A stretch of DNA of 64,000 bases, taken from contig NZ_ATXG01000012.1 in NCBI RefSeq assembly GCF_000421565.1, positions 62,001 through 126,000 on the forward strand, in the 5' to 3' direction. The stretch is from Agromyces subbeticus DSM 16689. GTDB lineage: Bacteria; Actinomycetota; Actinomycetes; Actinomycetales; Microbacteriaceae. Of the stretch, positions 56,978-64,000 are shown in pieces (position 1 is the first letter of the stretch; every line of letters starts with the position of its first letter). Below the pieces are notes generated by a model. The model ran no database searches. It saw only the letters and a program-made list of their open reading frames with translations, and was not told where the DNA came from. Made by a program: the position numbers and the translations under genes.

Positions 56978-58293
56978 GCTGTGCGTCCTTTCGTCGGGTC
57001 GGCGATCGGGCCGCCCCGCTCCGCGACGAGTCGCACCAGCCGCGGGAAGACCCGCTCGGAGCCGATGCCGTCGTGTTCGTATTCGTTCGTCACCCAGACC
57101 TGGGTGTTGCCGACATGGCCGGCGGTGGCGAGCTGCAACCCGGCGTCGACGTACATGTCGTCGTGGTAGACGGCCGCCGCGAGCGGCACCTCGTTGGCGG
57201 CGAGCCGATCGAGGTCGTAGAGCGCGCTCCACTCGGTGCGCTCGGCGAGCCGCTCGACGGCCGCCTCGAACGGCGCGAGCGCCCGGATCTCCCGGAACAT
57301 CCAGGGGTACATCATCTCGCCCGTCATGAGCAGCGGCCGGGCCGACTCCGCGAACTGCGGCAACCGCTCGCGCTCGGCCTGAGCGGCCCACGCCGTCGCC
57401 CCCGTCTCTGCCGAGGCGTAGATCGACTCCTGCATGACGGCGAACAGCGGGTTGTCGCTGTACGAGCTGCGCGCCTCGACCTGCGTGAGGAAGGTCTCGG
57501 TGAGGTCGTCGGATGCCCCGGCGAACGCCTCGTCGATCAGGAAGTGCATGCGCTCGAACCCCGGCTTCATGCCGAAGTCGATGCCGAGGCTCTGGAATCG
57601 TCGCACCGTGAGCACGTCGCCGCCGGGCAGCAGCACGTCGCCGGCGGCGAGGCGATCGGCGATGCGGGCCATCGTGGCGACGTGGTGCGGGTAGCGGCGG
57701 AAGAACTCGCGGTTCTTGACCTCGGCCCGCGGGTAGGTGCGGCGATACACCTCGGCCGCGTCGGGCCAGACGCTCGCGAGCCCGCCGGTGACATAGCTCG
57801 CGGCGAGACCCTCTGGCGCGTGCGAGAGGTAGCTCAGCGTGATGAAGCCGCCATAGCTCTGCCCGAGCGTCGACCAGCGGCCTCCCCCGAACACCGTCTT
57901 CCGCAGGTGCTCGGCGTCGGCGACGATCGAGTCGGCGCGGAAGCACGCGAGGTAGTCGGCCTGGGCTGCTGCGTTCCCGATGGCGGTGATGGCGCTTCCG
58001 TCGATGCGGGAGCTCCGGCCGGTGCCCCGCTGGTCGAGCAGCACGACGCGGTGCGTCTTCAGCGCCTCGCCGACCCAGCCGTCGGGGCCGGTCGGCCGCG
58101 GGCCCTTGCCGCCGGGCCCGCCTTGGAGGTAGACGAGCACGGGCAGGTCGTCGCGCCGTTTGACGGGGTCGACGAGCTCCCTGGCGAACACCGTGATAGT
58201 GCGCGTCTCGGTGTCGTCGAACCAGTCGAGCGGCACCTCGACGAGGTGGTCGCGCACGTGCATGCCGGGGATCGTGTACTCGGCCTGGATCAT
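56974..58293 (-). CDS. pip: Prolyl aminopeptidase (proline iminopeptidase, S33)
   Basis: 439-residue alpha/beta-hydrolase of the larger actinobacterial proline iminopeptidase type. Oxyanion-hole block [12 protein letters not shown] (about 62-73), [11 protein letters not shown], nucleophile elbow LGQSYGGF (Ser about 146), and C-terminal DDMYVDAG and YEHDGIG with the likely acid and base. It releases N-terminal proline, and members also take hydroxyproline. Cytosolic. It is coupled by ATGA both to dppF upstream and to pepP downstream; together the two peptidases can process peptides containing internal proline. Confidence 0.88.
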   Translation of the reverse strand: MIQAEYTIPGMHVRDHLVEVPLDWFDDTETRTITVFARELVDPVKRRDDLPVLVYLQGGPGGKGPRPTGPDGWVGEALKTHRVVLLDQRGTGRSSRIDGSAITAIGNAAAQADYLACFRADSIVADAEHLRKTVFGGGRWSTLGQSYGGFITLSYLSHAPEGLAASYVTGGLASVWPDAAEVYRRTYPRAEVKNREFFRRYPHHVATMARIADRLAAGDVLLPGGDVLTVRRFQSLGIDFGMKPGFERMHFLIDEAFAGASDDLTETFLTQVEARSSYSDNPLFAVMQESIYASAETGATAWAAQAERERLPQFAESARPLLMTGEMMYPWMFREIRALAPFEAAVERLAERTEWSALYDLDRLAANEVPLAAAVYHDDMYVDAGLQLATAGHVGNTQVWVTNEYEHDGIGSERVFPRLVRLVAERGGPIADPTKGRTA

Positions 58294-59138
58294 TCGACTG
58301 CTCCTTCCGCGGCGAGCATGCGCACCCGCTCGAGTTCCCACTCCGGGTTGATCTGCGGCACCGCGGCCAGGAGCGTCTTCGTGTACTCGTGCTGCGGATG
58401 CCCGAAGATCGCATCGCGATCGCCCTGCTCGACGATGCGCCCCTTGCTCATCACCGCAACCGTATCGGCGATCTGGCGCACGACGGCGAGATCGTGGGCG
58501 ATGAAGACGTAGCTGAGCCCGAGTTCTGCCTGCAGCTCGTTCAGCAGGTTGATGACGCGCGCCTGCACCGAGACGTCGAGCGCCGAGACGGCCTCGTCGC
58601 AGATCACGAGCTTGGGGCTGACCGCGAGCGCGCGGGCGATGCCGATGCGCTGGGCCTGACCGCCCGAGAACTGGCCGGGATAGCGTTGCGCGTGATCGGC
58701 GTTCAGGCCGACGCGTTCGAGCAGCTCGCGCACGAGGGCGCGCTTGCCCTGCTTCGGCGTGATGCCCTGGTAGTCGAGCGGGGCCGAGATGATCTTCTCG
58801 ACCGTGTGGCGGGGGTTGAGCGACGAGAAGGGGTCTTGGAAGACGACCTGCACGTTCGAGCGGAACGCGGCGAGCGCGCGGCCGCTCGGCTTCGTGACGT
58901 CGTCGCCCTCGAACTCGAGCGTGCCCTCGGTCGGGTCGATGAGCTTCGCGACGATGCGCGCGGTCGTCGACTTGCCCGAGCCCGACTCGCCGACGATGCC
59001 GAGCGTCTTGCCCCGCGGCACCTCGAAGCTCACGTCGTCGACGGCGGTGAAGCGCGTCGTGCCGGCGAACACCGCCCCGTCGCCCCGGGTGACGAACACC
59101 TTGCTCACGTGCTTTGCCGACAGGATGCTCTCGGTCAT
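58290..59138 (-). CDS. dppF: Oligopeptide ABC transporter ATP-binding protein F
   Basis: 282 residues: Walker [10 protein letters not shown] (about 52), Q-loop [12 protein letters not shown], signature [15 protein letters not shown] (about 157), Walker [13 protein letters not shown] (about 178) and the C-terminal oligopeptide-transporter extension [15 protein letters not shown]. One of the two ATPases of a DppBCDF/OppBCDF importer. Overlaps dppD by TGATG and pip by ATGA. Confidence 0.93.
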   Translation of the reverse strand: MTESILSAKHVSKVFVTRGDGAVFAGTTRFTAVDDVSFEVPRGKTLGIVGESGSGKSTTARIVAKLIDPTEGTLEFEGDDVTKPSGRALAAFRSNVQVVFQDPFSSLNPRHTVEKIISAPLDYQGITPKQGKRALVRELLERVGLNADHAQRYPGQFSGGQAQRIGIARALAVSPKLVICDEAVSALDVSVQARVINLLNELQAELGLSYVFIAHDLAVVRQIADTVAVMSKGRIVEQGDRDAIFGHPQHEYTKTLLAAVPQINPEWELERVRMLAAEGAVE

Positions 59139-59995
59139 CAGCTCGTTCCCTTCAGCCGGTCGAACGGATCGTCGATGCGGGGCAGCGCGGCGAGCAGTGC
59201 TCGCGTGTACTGCGCTTGCGGCCGGGAGAAGATCTGCTCGGCCGTGCCGCGCTCCACCTGCCGGCCGTCTTTCATCACGAGCACGTCGTCGGCGACCTGG
59301 CTCACGACGGCGAGGTCGTGGGTGATGAAGATCATGCCGGTGCCGGTCTCGCGCTGCAGCTCGGCGAGCAGCTCGAGGATCTGCGCCTGCACCGTCACGT
59401 CGAGCGCCGTCGTCGGCTCGTCGGCGATGAGCAGGTCGGGCTCGAGGCAGAGTGCCATCGCGATCATGATGCGCTGGCGCATGCCGCCCGAGAACTGGTG
59501 GGGGTAGTGGTCGACCCGCCGCGAGGCATCCGCGATTCGTACCCGCTCGAGCGCCTCGATCGTGACGTTGCGCGCGTTCTTGCGGCTGCCGCCGTTGTGC
59601 GCCCGGTAGGCCTCCTCGATCTGCCGGCCGACCGTGTAGTACGGGTTCAGCGACGAGAGCGGATCCTGGAAGACCATCGCGACCTTGTCGCCCCGCACTC
59701 GCCGCATCTCCCGGTCGCTGCGGGCGAGCAGCTCGTGACCGTTCAGGCGGATGCTGCCGGTCGCCGTGCCGCCACGTGGCAGCAGCCCCATGATCGCGAG
59801 CGAGGTCATCGACTTGCCCGAGCCCGACTCGCCGACGATGCCGAGCGTGTCGCCCGCCTCGACGCGGAACGAGGCGTCCTGCACGACCTCGACCGGGCCG
59901 GCCGACGTCGGAAAGGTGACGGTCAGGTGCTCGACCTCGAGCAATGTCGCACCGGGCACCGGAATCGAGATCGTGCGTGGTGATGTGATGCTCAT
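59138..59995 (-). CDS. dppD: Oligopeptide ABC transporter ATP-binding protein D
   Basis: 285 residues: Walker [10 protein letters not shown] (about 58), [17 protein letters not shown], signature [15 protein letters not shown] (about 171), Walker [13 protein letters not shown] (about 190) and the extension [15 protein letters not shown]. Pairs with DppF to power the importer. The ATG at 59995 overlaps dppB by ATGA. Confidence 0.93.
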   Translation of the reverse strand: MSITSPRTISIPVPGATLLEVEHLTVTFPTSAGPVEVVQDASFRVEAGDTLGIVGESGSGKSMTSLAIMGLLPRGGTATGSIRLNGHELLARSDREMRRVRGDKVAMVFQDPLSSLNPYYTVGRQIEEAYRAHNGGSRKNARNVTIEALERVRIADASRRVDHYPHQFSGGMRQRIMIAMALCLEPDLLIADEPTTALDVTVQAQILELLAELQRETGTGMIFITHDLAVVSQVADDVLVMKDGRQVERGTAEQIFSRPQAQYTRALLAALPRIDDPFDRLKGTS

Positions 59996-60987
59996 GCCGA
60001 TTTCACTCTCACTCTCGGGTCGAGGTAGGTGTACGCGACATCCACGAGCATGTTCGCGATGACGACGAGCCCCGCGGCGAGCAGGGTGACGCCCATGATC
60101 ACGGGTTGGTCGTTCTTCGCGATCGAGTCGGCGGTGAGCTTGCCGACGCCGTTCAGCCCGAACACCGTCTCGGTGATGAGCGCCCCGCCGAGGAGGCCGG
60201 CGAAGTCCATGCCGAAGAGCGTCACGACGGGCGTCAGCGACGGCCGCAGGGCGTGCCGGCGCAGCACGAGCGGGGCGTCGAGTCCCTTCGCACGGGCGGT
60301 TCGCATGAAGTTCTGGCCGAGCGTGTCGATGACGTTGGTTCGCACGATGCGCGAGTACATCGCGGCGTAGCCGAAGGCGAGCACGAGCCAGGGCATCAGG
60401 TACGACTGGAACCAGAGCAGCGGGTCCTCGGCGAACTGCACCGATTGCGGGAACGGCAGCCAGCGCAACTGCACGACGAGCACGTACTGCAGCAGGAGCG
60501 CGACGAAGTAGTTCGGCAGGCTGATGCCGGCGAGCGCCGTCATCATGACGCCGCGGTCCCAGCCGGTGCCCTGCTTGACGGCGCTGAGGAGGCCTCCGCC
60601 GATGCCCGCGAGCATCCAGAGCACCGCGGCGCCGACGGCGACCGTGATGCTGACCGGCATGCGGGTGGTGATCATGTCGGTCACGGGCTCGTTCGTCTGG
60701 AAGCTGAATCCGAGGCACGGCGCCGCGCACTGGATCGCTGCGGCGCCCTCACCGTAGGTGCGGCCCGTGAAGATGCCCGAGAGGAATTGCCAGTACTGCT
60801 GCCAGAAGGGCAGGTCGAGTCCGAGCTGGGAGCGGATCTGGTCGATGCGCTCCGGCGTGCACGTCTTGCCGCAGATCTGCACCGCCGGATCGGGCGAGAG
60901 CAGGAAGAAGATCGCGTACGTGAACAGGCTGATGAGCAGGAGGACGCCGATCGCAGCGAGGATGCGGCGTGCGAAGTAGAAGAGCAT
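59992..60987 (-). CDS. dppB: Oligopeptide ABC transporter permease B
   Basis: 331 residues, six membrane helices. It begins MLFYFARRILAAIGVLLLIS and has a large outer loop after helix 1 with four cysteines (QICGKTC, IQCAAPC), possibly two disulfides. The permease-ATPase coupling segment is near 230-245 (YSRIVRTNVIDTLGQNFMRTARAKG). Overlaps dppC by TAATG and dppD by ATGA. Confidence 0.93.
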   Translation of the reverse strand: MLFYFARRILAAIGVLLLISLFTYAIFFLLSPDPAVQICGKTCTPERIDQIRSQLGLDLPFWQQYWQFLSGIFTGRTYGEGAAAIQCAAPCLGFSFQTNEPVTDMITTRMPVSITVAVGAAVLWMLAGIGGGLLSAVKQGTGWDRGVMMTALAGISLPNYFVALLLQYVLVVQLRWLPFPQSVQFAEDPLLWFQSYLMPWLVLAFGYAAMYSRIVRTNVIDTLGQNFMRTARAKGLDAPLVLRRHALRPSLTPVVTLFGMDFAGLLGGALITETVFGLNGVGKLTADSIAKNDQPVIMGVTLLAAGLVVIANMLVDVAYTYLDPRVRVKSA

Positions 60988-61946
60988 TACGCGGCATCCC
61001 CCGCATCGAGCGCGGTGCGCAGGTGGTCGCCGAGCACGGTGAAGGAGAACACCGTGAGGAAGAGGAAGGTGCCGGGGATGAGGAAGAACATCGGGTCGAC
61101 CGCGTACCAGCCGACGGCCGTCGAGATCATCTGGCCCCACGACGGTGTCGGCGGCATGACGCCGACACCGAGGAACGACAGTCCGGCCTCGGTGCCGATG
61201 TAGCCGGGCACCGCGAGCGTCGCGAGCACGATGATCGTGCCGCGCAGGTTCGGCAGCACCTCGCGGAAGGCGATGCGCATCGGGCGGGCGCCCGAGGCCC
61301 GCGCGGCCTCGACGAACTCGCTGTTCCGCAAGGTCATCGTCTGGCCCCGGATGACGCGGGCGGTATAGGGCCAGCCGAAGATGCTGAGCACGATGACGAG
61401 GAGCACCGGGCGGTTGCCGGCCGGGAGCGCCGAGAGCAGGGCGATCATGAAGATGAGGGTCGGAAAGGCCATGAGGAAGTCCATGACGCGGGAGATGATC
61501 TGGTCGGCGAGGCCGCCGAAGAATCCCGCGACCATGCCGAGCACGACCCCGAGCGTCATCGTGACGAGCGTCGCCGAGAGGGCGATGGTGAGCGACACCT
61601 GCGCACCGTAGGCGACGCGAACGAGGATGTCGCGCCCGTTGCCGGGCTCGACGCCGAGCCAGTGCTCGGCGCTGATGCCGCCGAGGGGCCCGATCGGGAT
61701 GCCGCCGAGATCGGAATCGATCGCGGACTTGTCGAAGTCGTACGGCCCCCAGCCGGTGATGACCGCGAGGAGCGGCGCGCACACCGCGAGGAGCGCGATG
61801 AACACGATGATGCAGACGCTCACGACGACTGCCGGGGACTTCATGAGCGTCGCGATGACGCGTCGGGCCGGGGTGGGGGCGCCGCCTGTTGGCAGCGCCC
61901 CCTTCGCTTCCGACTCGACGGCCAGCTCGCTGGGGACCGTCGACAT
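60987..61946 (-). CDS. dppC: Oligopeptide ABC transporter permease C
   Basis: 319 residues, six membrane helices, with the DppC hallmark EAARASGARPMRIAFREVLPN in the coupling loop and EHWLGVEPGNGRDILVRVAYG after the first helix. The start at 61946 follows GGAGAAG. It lies 4 bp after the substrate-binding lipoprotein gene. Confidence 0.93.
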   Translation of the reverse strand: MSTVPSELAVESEAKGALPTGGAPTPARRVIATLMKSPAVVVSVCIIVFIALLAVCAPLLAVITGWGPYDFDKSAIDSDLGGIPIGPLGGISAEHWLGVEPGNGRDILVRVAYGAQVSLTIALSATLVTMTLGVVLGMVAGFFGGLADQIISRVMDFLMAFPTLIFMIALLSALPAGNRPVLLVIVLSIFGWPYTARVIRGQTMTLRNSEFVEAARASGARPMRIAFREVLPNLRGTIIVLATLAVPGYIGTEAGLSFLGVGVMPPTPSWGQMISTAVGWYAVDPMFFLIPGTFLFLTVFSFTVLGDHLRTALDAGDAA

Positions 61947-61950
61947 CTGC

Positions 61951-63648
61951 TTACTTCTCCGGGTCGGCGAGTCCGACGGACACGTAGTCGATGCCGCCCG
62001 AGAAGCCCGCGTGCGCGTAGGCGCCCGCGATGTTCGACCCGACCACCATGACGGCCTTCTCGAAGAGCAGCGGCACGGCCGGCGCGAGCTCCATGATCTG
62101 CTCGTCGAGCTCGCCCCAAGCGGCGTTGGCCTCATCGACGTCGGTCATCGCGCGGATCTCGGCGATGCGAGCGTTGACGGCCGGGTCGTTCAGCTGGGCG
62201 ACGTTCGAGTTGCCCTTCTCGTAGATCTGGGTGCCCTCGAAGATCGGCGGCAGGAACGTGGCACCCGACGCCCAGTCGGGGCACCAACCGGTTATCGCGG
62301 CATCGTGCTGCTGCGAGGTCGTGCCGATGACCTCGTAGAAGGTCGACGAGTCGATGAGGTTGAACTCGACGGTGATGCCCGCCTTCGCGAGCGACTGCTG
62401 GATGGCCTCGGCCTGCGCCTGCATCTTCGGGTTGTTCCGGATGTCGAGCACGAACGAGAAGCCGTCGGGGTAGCCGGCCTCCGTCAGCAGGTCCTTCGCC
62501 GCCTCGGGGTCGCCCGCGAAGTCGTCGGAGGGGTAGAGGTCGAACTCGGTGAACCCGGCGACCGTCGGCGGCATCATCGTCGTGGCGATGTCGGCGAGCT
62601 GGCTGCCCCCCGTGCCGTCCTTGACGGCCTGCTTGTCGACGGCGAGGTTGATCGCCTGCCGAACGAGGGGGTTGTCCATGCCGGGCTTCGTCGTGTTCAT
62701 CGGCATGTACGTCGTGCAGCCCTGCAGGCCCTGGATGGTGCGCTCCTGGATCTCGGGCGTCTGGATGCGAGCGATCGAGGCCGCCTGCACCGAACCGGCG
62801 ATCGCGTTGCGGTCGTCGCCCTGTCCCGCGATCATGCGCTCGTCGATCGTGGCGCCGTCGAGGCCGAAGCTCCACTCGTAGGAGTCGGGGTAGGCCCCGC
62901 GCACGTCGTCGCTCTCCTTGCTCCAGTGCTCGTTGCGCTCGAGCACGAGCGTGCTGCCGCGCTGGTACTCGGTGACCCGGTACGGCCCGGATGCGATCGG
63001 CTGCTGGTCGACGCTCGTGGTCGTGACGCCCGCATCAGCCGGGAAGGGGGTGAACGGCGCCTGGGCGACGACGGCGGCGAAGTCGGCGTAGGGCTGGTTC
63101 AGGTGGAAGACGATGGTCTTCTCGTCGGGCGTCTCGATCGAGTCGAGCGGCCCGGAGCTGTAGAAGCCCTCGTATCCCTCGGGGATGTCGAGCACGATCT
63201 TGGCGTACGGCGAGCCGATCGAGATCGAGGGGTCGAGCGCGCGCTCGACGCCGAACTTGACGTCGGCACTCGTGATCGGCGTGCCGTCCTCGAAGAAGAT
63301 GTCGTCCTTCAGGGTGAAGGTCCACTCGGTCGCGTCGTCGTTGTGCGTGCCGAGGTCGGTCGCGAGGTCGGGCACGATCTCGGTGCCCTCGGCGCCTTCA
63401 CCGGTGCCCTGCGTGGTGAGCGTGCGGTAGATGAGCCGGTAGAAGTTGTTGACGCCGCCGTCGAAGCCCTGTGCGGGGTCGAGGTGCGAGAAGTCGGCGT
63501 TCTGCAGCACCCGGAGGGTGCCACCGGCGGTCGGCGTGCCGCCGATGCCGTCGCCGCCGGAGTCGGGGGCGTCGGATGCGGGGCTGCACCCGGCGAGCGC
63601 GAGCGAACCCGCGAGCGTCAGGGCGAGGAGCGCAGTGCGTTGCTTCAT
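61951..63648 (-). CDS. dppA: Peptide-binding lipoprotein of the ABC transporter (SBP family 5)
   Basis: 565 residues. Lipobox LALAGC places the acylated cysteine at 21. The mature protein has the family-5 layout: GGTLRVLQNADFSHLDPAQGF, WTFTLKDDIFFEDGTPITSADVKFGVERAL (about 130-160), then the C-terminal lobe with MPMNTTKPGMDNPLVRQAINLAVDK. It captures peptides outside the membrane for DppBCDF. The start at 63648 follows AAGGAAG. It is 44 bp after the GH127 gene and 4 bp before dppC. The ligand cannot be read directly; the operon suggests proline- or hydroxyproline-rich peptides. Confidence 0.92.
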   Translation of the reverse strand: MKQRTALLALTLAGSLALAGCSPASDAPDSGGDGIGGTPTAGGTLRVLQNADFSHLDPAQGFDGGVNNFYRLIYRTLTTQGTGEGAEGTEIVPDLATDLGTHNDDATEWTFTLKDDIFFEDGTPITSADVKFGVERALDPSISIGSPYAKIVLDIPEGYEGFYSSGPLDSIETPDEKTIVFHLNQPYADFAAVVAQAPFTPFPADAGVTTTSVDQQPIASGPYRVTEYQRGSTLVLERNEHWSKESDDVRGAYPDSYEWSFGLDGATIDERMIAGQGDDRNAIAGSVQAASIARIQTPEIQERTIQGLQGCTTYMPMNTTKPGMDNPLVRQAINLAVDKQAVKDGTGGSQLADIATTMMPPTVAGFTEFDLYPSDDFAGDPEAAKDLLTEAGYPDGFSFVLDIRNNPKMQAQAEAIQQSLAKAGITVEFNLIDSSTFYEVIGTTSQQHDAAITGWCPDWASGATFLPPIFEGTQIYEKGNSNVAQLNDPAVNARIAEIRAMTDVDEANAAWGELDEQIMELAPAVPLLFEKAVMVVGSNIAGAYAHAGFSGGIDYVSVGLADPEK

Positions 63649-63692
63649 GCTGTCTTCCTTCGTTTGGGGTGAGTGAGGAGCGGTGCTGTACT

Positions 63693-64000
63693 TCAGGCCG
63701 TGCGCAACCACACGCGCATGGCCGCCGCTCCGCGGTTCCCCCAGAGGTGATAGGGAACGAGCGTTGCGGTCGTGGTGGCGGATGCCGCGGCATCCGTCAC
63801 CGCATCGGTGCCGAGCTCGGGATACAGGCCGCCTTCGTGGGGCGCTGCGATCCGGGCGGGCATGGTGATGATGCGGGTCTCGTCGCGGCTGTTCGGCGTG
63901 ACGGCGCGAGCTGTCGTCAGCGCGGCCGCGGCGGCAGCTGCGTCGAGCGTGAGCTCGTCGAGCTCGACGTCGTTGTCGGCCTGCTCGGCGCAGTAGACGA
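63693..64000 (-). CDS. GH127-family glycoside hydrolase (beta-L-arabinofuranosidase, DUF1680), 5' part beyond window
   Basis: Only the last 102 residues are inside the window. They carry the C-terminal signature of the DUF1680/GH127 family: VYCAEQADN at the left, then VPYHLWGNRGAAAMRVWLR before the stop. The founding bifidobacterial enzyme releases L-arabinose from beta-L-arabinooligosaccharides linked to hydroxyproline in plant extensin; related families (e.g. GH146) share the fold, so the exact specificity is not proven here. Location just upstream of a peptide importer and hydroxyproline pathway fits that activity closely. It includes a GGATGCCGCGGCATCC palindrome in its coding sequence (63780-63795). 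Confidence 0.85.
   Translation of the reverse strand, partial: VYCAEQADNDVELDELTLDAAAAAAALTTARAVTPNSRDETRIITMPARIAAPHEGGLYPELGTDAVTDAAASATTTATLVPYHLWGNRGAAAMRVWLRTA

Overview
The window is chromosomal DNA of a high-GC (roughly 70%) Gram-positive actinomycete. GTG and TTG starts, many leaderless promoters (-10 hexamer 6-7 nt before the start codon), ATGA/TGATG gene overlaps, RpoB/RpoC/EF-Tu/EF-G of actinobacterial type and several small membrane proteins of unknown family point to Microbacteriaceae (Agromyces-like, by inference only). I see no tRNA or rRNA gene, CRISPR array, insertion sequence or phage gene.

Layout. (1) 1-793: partial acyltransferase-3 membrane protein. (2) 866-5614: str operon rpsL-rpsG-fusA-tuf on the minus strand, with a good sigma-70-type promoter and a UUCG-hairpin terminator. 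(3) 5673-6894: two unknown genes, each with a leaderless promoter. (4) 6939-21140: a type VII secretion (T7SS) locus of 13 minus-strand genes lying between the str operon and rpoBC. It holds a 1,499-aa FHA-containing EssC/EccC-type ATPase, an RDD-FHA membrane protein, three small WXG100-like proteins, two large membrane-spanning candidate substrates (one with a C-terminal alpha/beta-hydrolase), two tandem lipoproteins and several unknowns. Three of its transcripts start at the same unusual promoter, GTGGGGAGT-N4-CCCAT-N22/23-TANNNT, each before a WXG100-like gene. (5) 21260-24295: two membrane proteins and an acetylxylan-esterase-like hydrolase. (6) 24333-31995: rpoB-rpoC, both with TTG starts.

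(7) 32004-47660: ordinary accessory metabolism: tandem spermidine-synthase-like genes, a zinc alcohol dehydrogenase, the 5-oxoprolinase operon pxpABC, a PQQ-type sugar dehydrogenase lipoprotein, SprT-like and CGNR zinc proteins, DUF1684, a DEAD-box helicase with a long leader, a secreted beta/gamma-crystallin-like protein, and an ECF sigma factor with a membrane partner. A leaderless AraC regulator and a VOC protein follow (to 48110).

(8) 48136-64000: fifteen co-directional, tightly packed minus-strand genes that read as one pathway. A GH127 (beta-L-arabinofuranosidase family) protein at the window edge is followed by a complete oligopeptide ABC transporter, a prolyl aminopeptidase, an Xaa-Pro aminopeptidase, a GntR regulator, and all enzymes needed to take trans-4-hydroxy-L-proline to 2-oxoglutarate: epimerase, three-part D-hydroxyproline dehydrogenase, DapA-family deaminase and 2-oxoglutarate-semialdehyde dehydrogenase. 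I infer a system for using arabinosylated, hydroxyproline-rich plant wall glycopeptides (extensin type): deglycosylate, import, cleave at proline, oxidise hydroxyproline. This locus and the T7SS locus are the two parts of the window most worth following up.
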